A DNA stretch of 64,000 nt, taken from the NCBI RefSeq assembly GCF_002086795.1, contig NZ_MVIM01000003.1, positions 186,001 through 250,000 on the forward strand. The letters run 5' to 3'. The translations under genes were made by a program, and so were the position numbers. This document shows positions 54,403 to 62,604 of the stretch, in pieces (position 1 is the first letter of the stretch; every line of letters starts with the position of its first letter). Source of the DNA: Mycolicibacterium tusciae (lineage in GTDB: Bacteria > Actinomycetota > Actinomycetes > Mycobacteriales > Mycobacteriaceae). The notes under the pieces were generated by a model. The model saw only the letters and a program-made list of their open reading frames with translations, did no database searches and was not told the DNA's origin.

Positions 54403-56133
54403 ATGGCAAGGCATCGAGTTGTCGACCACATCGTCGGGTATCTCGCGTCGGTGGGGGTCGATTACATCTTCGGCGTCGACGGCGCGAATATCGAGGATCT
54501 GTACGACGCTGCGTTCTACCGGGCTGACATCACCGCGGTGCTGGCCAAGCACGAGTTCTCCGCTGCCACAATGGCCGACGGCTACAGCCGCAGCGGCGCC
54601 GGACTCGGCGTGGTCGCCGCGACGTCGGGCGGCGGATGCCTCAACACAATTCCCGGCCTGGGAGAAGCCTATGCCAGCCGGGTGCCGGTGCTGGCACTCA
54701 TCGGGCAGGCCCCGACGACACTCGACGGTCGAGGTGCGTTCCAGGACACCAGCGGCCGCAACGGTGCACTCGACGGGCAGGCGCTGTTCTCAGCGGTTTC
54801 GGTCTATTGCCGGCGTGTGACCACCGCGGAGGACATCGTCACGGCGCTACCGGAGGCCATTGCCGCGGCGAAGACGGGTGGGCCCGCAGTGCTGTTGCTG
54901 CCCAAAGACATTCAGCAGGCAGCACTCGAGTCCGTGAACGGTGCCGACATCTCGCTCACCCAGCGCACCGTACATACCGGTGATCCGCATCCGATTGTTC
55001 GCGCACTTCGGCGGGTCGACGGACCGGTCACGATCATCGCCGGTGAGCAGGTGGCCCGAGACGACGCCCGCGCCGAACTCGAACAGCTGCGGGCCCTGCT
55101 GCGGGCGCGGGTGGCATGCGTGCCCGACGGCAAAGACGTCGCGGGCACACCGGGAATGGGCTCATCGTCCGCCCTTGGCGTGACCGGTGTGATGGGCCAT
55201 CCCAGCGTGGCGACGGCCATCGCCGAGAGCGCGCTGTGTCTCGTGGTCGGCACCCGGCTGTCGGTGACGGCGCGGGCCGGTCTGGACCACGCGCTGCGGT
55301 CGACGAACGTCTACTCGATCGGCGCCGAGGCTCCCTTTCTCCCGTGGACCCACGTGCATACCGACGACCTCCGCGGGTCGTTGTCCAGGCTCGCCACGGC
55401 ACTGTCAGGCCGCGGCAGGCCGCCCCGGCTCCGGGTCCCCGATGCGGTGCGCCGCGCGGAGCTGCACCCACCCGCGCACAGCGGGCCGGGGATTCGGTAT
55501 CGCGACGCGATGACGTTGCTCGACCGGATGCTGCCCGACGGCGTGGACGTCGTCGTCGACGCGGGCAACATCGGCGCCGCAGCGATACATCACCTGCCGG
55601 TCCGCCGTGACGGCCGATTCATCGTCGCGCTGGGTATGGGCGGTATGGGGTACAGCTTCGGCGCCGGTATCGGCGTGGCGTTCGGCAACGCCGCCGACCT
55701 GCACAGCCGCACCGTCGTCGTCTCCGGCGATGGCTCGTTCTTCATGCACGGCATGGAGATTCACACCGCGCTGCAGTACAGATTGCCCGTCACCTTTCTA
55801 CTGTTCGACAACCACGCACACGCGATGTGTGTGACGCGCGAACAGCAGTTCTACGGCGACCGGTACAGCTACAACCGGTTCGGGCCGAGCCGGCTGGGCG
55901 CCGGACTCGCCGCGATGTTCCCGGAGCTGCGATCCGTGGACGTCGACGATGTCGACGCCCTGCCCGCCGCGCTCGAGACCGCACTCGGCGTGGATGGCCC
56001 CTCGGTCGTGAGCATCGAGTGCTCTGCAGATGAAATCCCGCCGTTCGCAGCATTTCTCGGCAACGACGCCGACGCTGACAAGAAGTCCAACATAACCAAG
56101 GAGGAGCACTCTTATGTCGCTGCCCGCACTTGA
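54403..56133 (+). CDS. Thiamine-diphosphate-dependent enzyme (acetolactate synthase/decarboxylase-like)
   Basis: 576 residues. Three domains of the pyruvate-oxidase family: the Pyr domain with catalytic Glu51 in LAKHEFSAATMADGYSR, a central domain (roughly 190-340), and the PP domain with the ThDP motif G442-D-G-S ending in FDN about 27 residues later (GDGSFFMHGMEI...LLFDN). It decarboxylates a 2-oxo acid and may carboligate the product to an aldehyde or ketone (acyloin formation). There is no small regulatory subunit gene, so it is not a housekeeping acetolactate synthase. First gene of a coupled operon behind a SigL-type promoter; its stop lies 20 bases into the next gene. Confidence 0.88.
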   Translation: MARHRVVDHIVGYLASVGVDYIFGVDGANIEDLYDAAFYRADITAVLAKHEFSAATMADGYSRSGAGLGVVAATSGGGCLNTIPGLGEAYASRVPVLALIGQAPTTLDGRGAFQDTSGRNGALDGQALFSAVSVYCRRVTTAEDIVTALPEAIAAAKTGGPAVLLLPKDIQQAALESVNGADISLTQRTVHTGDPHPIVRALRRVDGPVTIIAGEQVARDDARAELEQLRALLRARVACVPDGKDVAGTPGMGSSSALGVTGVMGHPSVATAIAESALCLVVGTRLSVTARAGLDHALRSTNVYSIGAEAPFLPWTHVHTDDLRGSLSRLATALSGRGRPPRLRVPDAVRRAELHPPAHSGPGIRYRDAMTLLDRMLPDGVDVVVDAGNIGAAAIHHLPVRRDGRFIVALGMGGMGYSFGAGIGVAFGNAADLHSRTVVVSGDGSFFMHGMEIHTALQYRLPVTFLLFDNHAHAMCVTREQQFYGDRYSYNRFGPSRLGAGLAAMFPELRSVDVDDVDALPAALETALGVDGPSVVSIECSADEIPPFAAFLGNDADADKKSNITKEEHSYVAART

Positions 56134-56785
56134 GGACATCGCGGTCGACCGGGGCACCACCGACCCGATCGACGGCGTGATCCGCGTCGAAACCTCTCCG
56201 AAGGAGAAGGCGACACCGATCATCATGGAGATGATGCGGTCGGTGTACCCCCACGACGAGGTGTTCGGAACATACTGCACCGTCAACGATTACGTCGACT
56301 GTCCGCCCGACGAGCTCTACGAATGGCTGGCGGACACCCGCTGCCTCGAGGAGTGGACCTACAGCCTGCGCGGCTTCGAGCAGACCGATGAACCCGGACT
56401 CTGGGTGGCCTACGACAAACTCGGCGGCGACACGGGAAGCCCGATCTACACCCGAACCGTCGCCAACGCCGACGCGCGCACGATCGACTACCACTGCGCC
56501 TGGGATCAGGGCAAGCACCTCTGGATGATCTATCTGATGCGAATCGTCGACGCGCAGTTGGTGTTCGACAAGCCCGGCTCGGTGGTGCTGTGGACCAACT
56601 GCCATCATCCGTTCTACGACGAAAATCCCTACCCGGAGACCGCACCGCCCAAGCGCCCGGTGTGGGTCGGGGACTTCTGGGACATGTTCGGCCCCGGTCA
56701 TCTGCTGGAGCTGAAGAACCTCAAGGCGATCGCGGAGTACCGCCACCACAACGGCCTCGCCGTCAAGCCGGATTGGATGAAGTGA
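56114..56785 (+). CDS. SRPBCC/START-like protein of unknown substrate
   Basis: 223 residues, start overlapping the ThDP gene by 20 bases with AGGAG upstream. After a ~55-residue leader the pattern VNDYVDCPPDELYEWLADTRCLEEW is the entry of an SRPBCC (polyketide-cyclase/START-like) hydrophobic-pocket domain. It is unusually rich in Trp, Tyr and His (WTNCHHPFYDE, EYRHHNG), perhaps a metal or aromatic-ligand site. Members bind or cyclise lipids and polyketides. The family match is by eye and moderate. Its TGA overlaps the ATG of the next gene. Confidence 0.65.
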   Translation: MSLPALEDIAVDRGTTDPIDGVIRVETSPKEKATPIIMEMMRSVYPHDEVFGTYCTVNDYVDCPPDELYEWLADTRCLEEWTYSLRGFEQTDEPGLWVAYDKLGGDTGSPIYTRTVANADARTIDYHCAWDQGKHLWMIYLMRIVDAQLVFDKPGSVVLWTNCHHPFYDENPYPETAPPKRPVWVGDFWDMFGPGHLLELKNLKAIAEYRHHNGLAVKPDWMK

Positions 56786-57795
56786 TGACTGTCAGTCTGA
56801 TCGACGTGTCGACGTATCTGCCTGGGAAGCCGATCAGCGCCGACTACTACGCCCAGTTCGCCGAATCCGACGACCTGCGCGACAACGTGATGTTCCGGGC
56901 GCCGAAGTTCCGTCATCATGTGGCGGAGGACGAGACGGCCATCGACATGGTGGAAAGTGCCGCGGCCGGGCTGATCGAACGCCACGGCCAGGACGCGGTC
57001 GTGGACGCCGATATCCTGATCACCCACACCCAGATGCCCGACATGCCGTTCTACGGCGGTGGCGGCGGAATGGCGCATCGCCTTGGGATGAAACCGAATT
57101 GGGTTCTCGATCTGCACAACGGCGGATGTGCAGCGTTCGTGCTCGCGCTGAAGGTGGCGCGCAACCTGATCGAGTCGGGTGAAGGGCGCACCGCGCTGAT
57201 CGCGATCGCTCAGAATGCGGCCGGCCAGGCGTTCGACCAGCCGACGATTCGGCGCAAGGCGCAGGCGTCAGTGCCCGGCGACGGTGCCGCGGTGGGGCTG
57301 GTGACGCTGTCCGACCAGTCACCGATCCTCGACATCGAATGCCGCACCTACGGTGAGTTCGCCGGCGATATGACGCTCGCGGTCGATCCGCCCCGCAAGT
57401 GGTGGCAGGCCGGTCCTGGGGAGGGCTGCATCGGGTTCACCGAAAGCAAGATCACCAAGGTGCTGGCCCGGGGCAACCGACAGGTGCCCGAGGTGTCCTA
57501 CGCGGTGTGTGATCGAATCGGCGTGAAGCCAAGGGATCTCGACCTCCTGGTCACCAACCAGCCGAATCGCGCCTTCCTGCGGAACTGGCGCGAAGCGATG
57601 GAGCTTCCGAAGGAGCGGCACCGCGACACCTTCGAGGACTGCGGGAACCTGTTCGCCGCGGGTATTCCGATCAACCTGGACCGTGCCATCACCGACGGCC
57701 AGCTGAAAAAGGGCGATGTCGTCATGATGTCGGCGTTCGCGCACGCCGGCGACTTCGCGGGAGCCGCGGCGGTCAGGTGGGGTGGCAGAGGCTGA
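56785..57795 (+). CDS. KAS III-like (thiolase-fold) enzyme with an altered active site
   Basis: 336 residues from the ATG at 56785 (TGATG overlap). FabH-type 3-oxoacyl-ACP synthase III fold. The nucleophile is Cys115 in NGGCAAFV, and the conserved Asn is N288 in DCGNLFAAGIP. The catalytic His of the family HQAN motif is Asn258 here (NQPN, 258-261). Loss of this His usually means the enzyme no longer does decarboxylative condensation. Acyl transfer to another nucleophile, or a non-decarboxylative condensation as in PqsC/CerJ-like enzymes, is more likely. Third gene of the SigL-type operon. Confidence 0.85.
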   Translation: MTVSLIDVSTYLPGKPISADYYAQFAESDDLRDNVMFRAPKFRHHVAEDETAIDMVESAAAGLIERHGQDAVVDADILITHTQMPDMPFYGGGGGMAHRLGMKPNWVLDLHNGGCAAFVLALKVARNLIESGEGRTALIAIAQNAAGQAFDQPTIRRKAQASVPGDGAAVGLVTLSDQSPILDIECRTYGEFAGDMTLAVDPPRKWWQAGPGEGCIGFTESKITKVLARGNRQVPEVSYAVCDRIGVKPRDLDLLVTNQPNRAFLRNWREAMELPKERHRDTFEDCGNLFAAGIPINLDRAITDGQLKKGDVVMMSAFAHAGDFAGAAAVRWGGRG

Positions 57796-58832
57796 TGTCC
57801 ACCCCCAATCGCGATGTGACGGAGGCAGCCGTGGGCGCGCTACCCGGTGCGGTGAACCCAATGGCGCTGTCCCTCAATGAGAATCCGTTCCCGCCGCTGC
57901 CGTCGGTGCGGTCCGCGCTGGTGTCCGCCATCGATGCGGGCAACCGGTATCCGGAGTTCCTGCCCGAGCGGCTTCGTACCTTGATTGCCGGTCATCTCGG
58001 GGTACGCGACGAGCAGGTCGTCATCGGGGTCGGTGCCACGGGCGTGATCTTGCAGGTGCTCAACGCTGTCACCCGCCCCGGCGACAGAATGGTGATGACG
58101 TCGCCAACGTTCGACGGCTATCCGATCTTCGCCCATATGGCCCGGCTGGAGTCGGTCACCGTCGGACTCGACGAACACGGCCACCACGACCTCGACGCCA
58201 TGGCCGACGCCGCCGCGAAGGCCCGAGTCGTGGTGGTGTGCCGGCCGCACAATCCGACCGGAACGGTTGAGCCGGCAGCCGACATCGAGCGGTTTCTTCA
58301 GCGCATCCCGGCCGACACCGTCGTCGTGCTCGACGAGGCGTATGTCGAGTTCCTCGCGCCTCACCATCGCATCGATGGTCCTGAACTAGTCGCCCGGTAT
58401 CCGAATGTCGTTGTGGTGCGGACCTTCTCGAAGGCATATGGGCTCGCGGGGCTTCGCGTCGGCTACGGATTCTGTGCGCCCGAGCTCGCCCGTGAGCTAT
58501 GGACCATGCAGCAGCCGTTCGGTATCGCCATCACCGGCATGGTGGCCGTCGCAGCGTCGTATGACGCGGAAAGCGAGCTGGAACAACGTATCCGGATGAT
58601 CACCGCCGAACGCCGCTACCTGCGCATGCGGCTAAGGGCGATGGGGGTGTACAGCACCGATGCCCACGCCAACTTCGTCTACCTGCCACCCTGGGGCCGG
58701 CAGTGGCGCGAGGTGTTCGACGGCACCGGCCTGAAGGTCCGCGGCTACGCCGACGGCGGTGTACGAATCACCGTCGGCAGCCGTCAGTCCACCCGCGCGG
58801 TGGTGAGCGCTGTGCGGGCTGCGCTGCAGTGA
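57795..58832 (+). CDS. PLP-dependent aminotransferase, HisC-like
   Basis: 345 residues from the ATG at 57795, which overlaps the upstream stop (TGATG). Fold-type I class I/II aminotransferase close to histidinol-phosphate aminotransferase. NPTG at 153-156, D180-E-A-Y, and the PLP lysine K213 in TFSKAYGLAGLRVGY. HisC-like enzymes often take aromatic amino or oxo acids. In this operon it may supply or aminate the 2-oxo acid used by the ThDP enzyme. Last gene of the four; it nearly touches the convergent VOC pseudogene. Confidence 0.88.
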   Translation: MSTPNRDVTEAAVGALPGAVNPMALSLNENPFPPLPSVRSALVSAIDAGNRYPEFLPERLRTLIAGHLGVRDEQVVIGVGATGVILQVLNAVTRPGDRMVMTSPTFDGYPIFAHMARLESVTVGLDEHGHHDLDAMADAAAKARVVVVCRPHNPTGTVEPAADIERFLQRIPADTVVVLDEAYVEFLAPHHRIDGPELVARYPNVVVVRTFSKAYGLAGLRVGYGFCAPELARELWTMQQPFGIAITGMVAVAASYDAESELEQRIRMITAERRYLRMRLRAMGVYSTDAHANFVYLPPWGRQWREVFDGTGLKVRGYADGGVRITVGSRQSTRAVVSAVRAALQ

Positions 58833-58841
58833 CTTCCCGGA

Positions 58842-59103
58842 TCAGTATTGGACCCGGAATCCGCCGATCAGGCTGATCGTGTTGCCATCGGGATCGGTGA
58901 GTGCCGACAGGTGGACCCCCTTGCTGGCGCGCGCGGCGTCGACGAAGACCTGGACCCACGCACCGGGTAGGACCTGCCATTCGGCGAGGGTGGGCATGGG
59001 GTTGTTATCGGCGGGTCGCCCGAAGACCTGGACCCTCGTACCAGCGGCTGCTCACCTGTAGGTCGGACACCGGCACAACGGCGAGTACATGCTGGATGGA
59101 CAT
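58842..59103 (-). pseudogene. Decayed VOC-superfamily gene
   Basis: The minus strand starts MSIQHVLAVVPVSDLQVSSRWYE (ATG at 59103), a normal VOC opening. One extra base then shifts the frame; the continuation in the other frame reads VQVFGRPADNNPMPTLAEW and QVLPGAWVQVFVDAAR. After that it joins directly to KGVHLSALTDPDGNTISLI and a stop at 58842-58844. Intact relatives have about 30 more residues between VFVDAAR and the KGV segment, so there is also an internal deletion. Frameshift plus deletion makes a pseudogene likely; an assembly error could explain only the first. Confidence 0.75.
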
Positions 59104-59193
59104 CGATTCCCTTCCTTGTCGTGAGGACAGACTCGTGGAGGACGCGAGAGTCATCGCGCGGACCCGAGCCCGCCAGGTGCGGTATGAAGGGGC

Positions 59194-59706
59194 GTGCCCT
59201 CGCAACCGTCGTGGCCGCGCAAGCGCGACCCCATCGAGTTGGCGCGCGCCAACTGGGAGCGGTTCGGCTGGGGCGAGGTCGCCGACGGCATGGTGGCGGT
59301 CACGTCGGTGATGCGGGCCCACCAGATACTGCTGGCCCGGGTCGAGAACGCGCTGCGACCGTACGACTTGAGCTTTTCCCGATTCGAATTGCTGCGGTTG
59401 TTGGCCTTCAGCCGCGGTGGCGCGCTGCCGATCACCAAGGCATCGGACCGGCTGCAGGTGCACGTCACCAGCGTCACGCACGCGATCCGGCGGCTGGAGG
59501 CCGACGGCCTGGTGGAGCGCACACCCCATCCGACCGACGGCCGCACCACGCTGGTGCGGATCACCGATCTGGGCCGGTCGACGGTCGAGGACGCCACCGT
59601 CACGCTCAACAGCGAGGTGTTCGCCGACATCGGTATGTCCGACAGCGAGTCCCGTGCTCTCGCGGCCTCGATTGAGACGCTGCGCCGCAATTCCGGCGAT
59701 TTCTAG
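59194..59706 (+). CDS. MarR-family transcriptional regulator
   Basis: 170 residues, GTG start with GAAGGGG upstream. The winged-helix DNA-binding domain is at about residues 60-130 (FSRFELLRLLAFSRGGALP, KASDRLQVHVTSVTHAIRRLE, then the wing ERTPHPTDGRTTLVRI). It corresponds in position to M. tuberculosis Rv0737. The target genes are not identifiable here; the operon on its left and the decayed VOC gene are candidates. The 3' end overlaps the convergent histidine kinase gene by four bases. Confidence 0.9.
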   Translation: MPSQPSWPRKRDPIELARANWERFGWGEVADGMVAVTSVMRAHQILLARVENALRPYDLSFSRFELLRLLAFSRGGALPITKASDRLQVHVTSVTHAIRRLEADGLVERTPHPTDGRTTLVRITDLGRSTVEDATVTLNSEVFADIGMSDSESRALAASIETLRRNSGDF

Positions 59707-60929
59707 GAGCGCGGAAGCGGGATCGTCGCGGTCACCGCGGTGCCCGAACCCGGGCGCGACCGGATGTTCAATCGGCCGCCGACGATCTCGGCTCGCTCGG
59801 CCATCGACAGCAGGCCGTAGCCGCCCATTTCGTCGCTGCCAAGGGGATGCTCGAAAGTGTCGAAACCGACTCCGTCGTCGACGATTTCGAGCCGGGCGAC
59901 GTCCCCGTTCTCGCCCGCGACGACGGCAAAGGTGAGCCGCGCGGACGTGGCTTTCGCATGTTTGACGACGTTTTGCAGGCATTCCTGCGCGATCCGGTAC
60001 AGCGCGAGCTCGATGTGGTCGGGCACGCGGGTCTCCACCAGCTCGACGTCGATGCCGATCTGGGGGATGGACCGCGCGAGGCTGGCGAGGCCACCCGCCA
60101 GCCCGAGATCGTCGAGCACAGGCGGACGTAGTCCGCTGATAGCGGCGCGCGCTTCCCCCAGCGTGAGGTCGACGAGTTCGCGGGCCTTCTCCAGCTGTTC
60201 GGAGGCAGCCTCTGGATCGTCGGACACCGCGCGGCTGGCCGCGTCGAGCCGGTACGACAAGGTGATCAGTCGCTGCGAGATGCCGTCGTGGATATCGCCG
60301 GCCAGCCGCCGCCGCTCGAGCTCCTGGGCCTCGATGACCTGCTCGACGAAGTTCTCGTGGGCCCGTTCGCGAGCGACCAGCTGGCGGTGCAAGCGGGCCT
60401 GATGGAGCGCACCGGCGATCAGCCTGCCGATCACCAGCAGCAGTTCGACGTCGCGAGCGGTGAAGTCGCGATGCTCGACGGTGTGCACGTTGAGCACGCC
60501 GACCAGCCCGCCCGGGTCGGTCTCCATCGGCACCGACACCATCGACGTGAAGTCCTTGCCGCGCAAGGATTCGAACGGCATGTAGCGCGGATCGGCTTCC
60601 TTGTCCTGCCTGATCACCACCGGCTCGCGGTGGCTGGCGACCCATCCGGAAATGCCTTGGCCCAACGGCAATCGGATCTTGCCCACCTCGGCGTCGAACG
60701 GCGGTGTCGCGCCCGCGAGCGTCAGCGACCGGTCGCTGTCGTCGAGGACGTGAACGAAGCACACGTCGCTGGCGGTGGCAGCGGTGATCATCCGTGCGGC
60801 CGCCGCGGCCAGCGGCTCGACCCCGGGCCCTTTGGACGCGGCCTGGATCAGTTCGCGCAGCAGTGCGAGTTCGCGGTCGGTGTCGACGAGGTCGCGGACC
60901 GCGTTTGGGGGGTTGGTGTCCGGGCTCAT
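59703..60929 (-). CDS. GAF-domain sensor histidine kinase (NarL/HisKA_3 type)
   Basis: 408 residues, no membrane helix, so a soluble sensor. A GAF domain at about 25-180 (AAARMITAATASDVCFVHVLDD, GQGISGWVASHREPVVI), then the dimerisation helix with phospho-acceptor His214 in RRLAGDIHDGISQRL. The ATPase domain follows: EALQNVVKHAKA-type N box (ECLQNVVKHAKATSA), VDDGVGFD and GGYGLLSMAERAEIVGG. It overlaps the response regulator gene by four bases. It resembles the DevS C-terminal half; a heme-ligand His is not identifiable. Confidence 0.93.
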   Translation of the reverse strand: MSPDTNPPNAVRDLVDTDRELALLRELIQAASKGPGVEPLAAAAARMITAATASDVCFVHVLDDSDRSLTLAGATPPFDAEVGKIRLPLGQGISGWVASHREPVVIRQDKEADPRYMPFESLRGKDFTSMVSVPMETDPGGLVGVLNVHTVEHRDFTARDVELLLVIGRLIAGALHQARLHRQLVARERAHENFVEQVIEAQELERRRLAGDIHDGISQRLITLSYRLDAASRAVSDDPEAASEQLEKARELVDLTLGEARAAISGLRPPVLDDLGLAGGLASLARSIPQIGIDVELVETRVPDHIELALYRIAQECLQNVVKHAKATSARLTFAVVAGENGDVARLEIVDDGVGFDTFEHPLGSDEMGGYGLLSMAERAEIVGGRLNIRSRPGSGTAVTATIPLPRS

Positions 60930-61597
60930 TGGTAGATGCCTTCGCGGAGCGCGGTCGCCACGGCTCCGGTGCGGTCGCTGACCCCGAGCTTGCGGTAGAT
61001 CGAGCTCAGGTGCGTCTTGACGGTCTCGTCGCCGATCACCAGCTTGGACGCGATGGCGCGGTTGGACAGACCGTTCACGACGTACGAGAGGATCTCGCTC
61101 TCGCGCTGCGTCAAGCCTTGGCGCGCACCGGGCCAGAATTCGTCGCGCTGCATCCGCGCGGCGGTGTCGACCGCCCTGGCGGCCATGCTCGGGTCGATCG
61201 CCGTCTCACCGCGATGCACGAACTCGAGCTGACGGACGAGCTCGTCGCTGCTGATGCTTTTCAGGAGGTATCCGGAGGCGCCCACCCGCAGGGCCTGAAA
61301 GAGGTACTGCTCGTCGTCGTAGACGGACAGCATCACGACCTTGCGCTTGGGGTCGCGCCCGCGCAACGCCACGCAGAGGTCCAGGCCGCTGGACCCGTGC
61401 ATGCGCACATCGGACAGCACGATGTCGGGGTTCAATTCGTCAACGACGCTGAGCGCACGCTCAGCGCCGATGGCCTGTCCGACGACCTCCACGCGTTCCC
61501 GAAACGCCGCGAGCATGGCCTTGAGGCCCTCGATCACCATCTCGTGGTCATCGACGAGCACCAGACGAACCGGTGGGCCCAGCTCTTCGGAAGCCAT
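60926..61597 (-). CDS. LuxR/NarL-family response regulator
   Basis: 223 residues from the ATG at 61597 (an upstream open frame to 61855 has no domain content). Receiver domain with acidic pocket D16-D17, phospho-acceptor D63 in IVLSDVRM and Lys in GYLLKSISS. The LuxR HTH at the C-terminus reads LTQRESEILSYVVNGLSNRAIASKL, then VKTHLSSIYRKLGVSDRTGAV. It pairs with the kinase gene downstream. A palindrome in the gap to the HAD gene may be its site. Confidence 0.93.
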   Translation of the reverse strand: MASEELGPPVRLVLVDDHEMVIEGLKAMLAAFRERVEVVGQAIGAERALSVVDELNPDIVLSDVRMHGSSGLDLCVALRGRDPKRKVVMLSVYDDEQYLFQALRVGASGYLLKSISSDELVRQLEFVHRGETAIDPSMAARAVDTAARMQRDEFWPGARQGLTQRESEILSYVVNGLSNRAIASKLVIGDETVKTHLSSIYRKLGVSDRTGAVATALREGIYQ

Positions 61598-61652
61598 GTG
61601 CACCACCTTATGACCTGGCCTTTTCTGTGGGGAACGAAGTTGGCATCGACGA

Positions 61653-61668
61653 TCCCCCAAATGGGGGA
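61653..61668. promoter_or_regulatory. Inverted repeat between the response regulator and HAD genes
   Basis: TCCCCC-AAAT-GGGGGA, perfect 6-bp arms in the 106-bp divergent gap. It could be the binding site of the response regulator, controlling itself and the HAD gene. The arms are inverted relative to a DosR box (GGGACT...AGTCCC), so it is not one. Confidence 0.4.
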
Positions 61669-61703
61669 GGTTGGAACGCTGTGACGTGGGCCACCCTAGC
61701 TGC

Positions 61704-62507
61704 ATGCCGACAACGCACGAGACGACTTGGCGCGCGGGCCGCTTCTGGTGGGACTCCGCATCGCCGGCAGGAACCCGATGTCCGCTGCGCGCGGTGATCT
61801 TCGACCTCGATGCCCTGACGGATATCGAATGCGAGGGCCACCGAGAGGCGTACAACGCCGCGTTCGCGGCGCATGGTCTGGACTTTCAGTGGTCGGTGAC
61901 GCGATACCGGCAGCTACTCGCGCTCACCGATGAACGTCAGCGCGTCGCGGCCGAGCTGCGCAAGCGAGGGGTGGCCACCGAGTCCGATGTACTGACCAGG
62001 CTGTTGGCCGACGACATCTACACGACCAAGACGATGTTGTTCGACGAGCTGATCCTCGAGCGCGATCTCGCGCCTCGCCCCGGCCTTGTCGACTTCGTCG
62101 CCGAAACCTTCGGGGCGGGTGTGCAGGTCGCCGTCGTGACGAGCGGACAGCGCAGCTGGGCGGAGCCATTGGTGCGCCAGCTGGTCGGCGAGGGAATCGT
62201 CGAGACGGTGGTGACCGCTGAGGACGTCAAGAAGCCCATGCCCGATTCCGAAGCCCATCGCCTGGCACTCGCCGAGCTCGGGATCACCGCCGAGAATGCG
62301 CTCGCGGTCAGCGGCTCGGCCTGCGGGCTGCGCGCCGCGACGAAATCCGGGCTGGCCACGGTCGTTATCACCGGTGAAGGCGTGCCCGATATCCCGGCCG
62401 CCGTCGCGGTGCGGGAGGACTTCGCCGGCAGCGCTCCGCTGCATGTCGCCGACTGCCAGCGTATGCACGGCCGCTGGTGGGCGACGCACAAGCGGACCGC
62501 CGCTTAA
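61704..62507 (+). CDS. HAD-superfamily hydrolase
   Basis: 267 residues from the ATG at 61704. HAD motif I RAVIFDLDALTD with the nucleophile Asp and the acid Asp two residues on (FDLD), a helical cap typical of CbbY/PGMB-like phosphatases, motif II VAVVTSGQRS, motif III lysine in VKKPMPDSEAH. The motif IV acidic pair is weak (VSGSACGLRAA instead of GDSxxD), so magnesium binding may be impaired or the enzyme may act on an unusual substrate. Divergent from the two-component system. Gap to the next gene is 97 bases. Confidence 0.8.
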   Translation: MPTTHETTWRAGRFWWDSASPAGTRCPLRAVIFDLDALTDIECEGHREAYNAAFAAHGLDFQWSVTRYRQLLALTDERQRVAAELRKRGVATESDVLTRLLADDIYTTKTMLFDELILERDLAPRPGLVDFVAETFGAGVQVAVVTSGQRSWAEPLVRQLVGEGIVETVVTAEDVKKPMPDSEAHRLALAELGITAENALAVSGSACGLRAATKSGLATVVITGEGVPDIPAAVAVREDFAGSAPLHVADCQRMHGRWWATHKRTAA

Positions 62508-62604
62508 CCGAAAGTGCCGTTTCGGCACCGTCTGCGCAGATAAAATTCGCGCGCACGGCGGTGTGTCGTTGGCTGAGGCCGCCGTCGAGGCGGTGAACTA
62601 GGTC

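Noticed and set aside
59005..60762. 585-codon minus-strand frame that ends in VOC-like sequence
   Set aside because: It is antisense or out of frame to the histidine kinase and MarR genes; only the last ~32 codons are real and belong to the VOC pseudogene.
61653..61668. Reading the CCCCC/GGGGG repeat as a DosR box
   Set aside because: The half-sites are in the opposite orientation (CCC first) and lack the ACT/AGT core.
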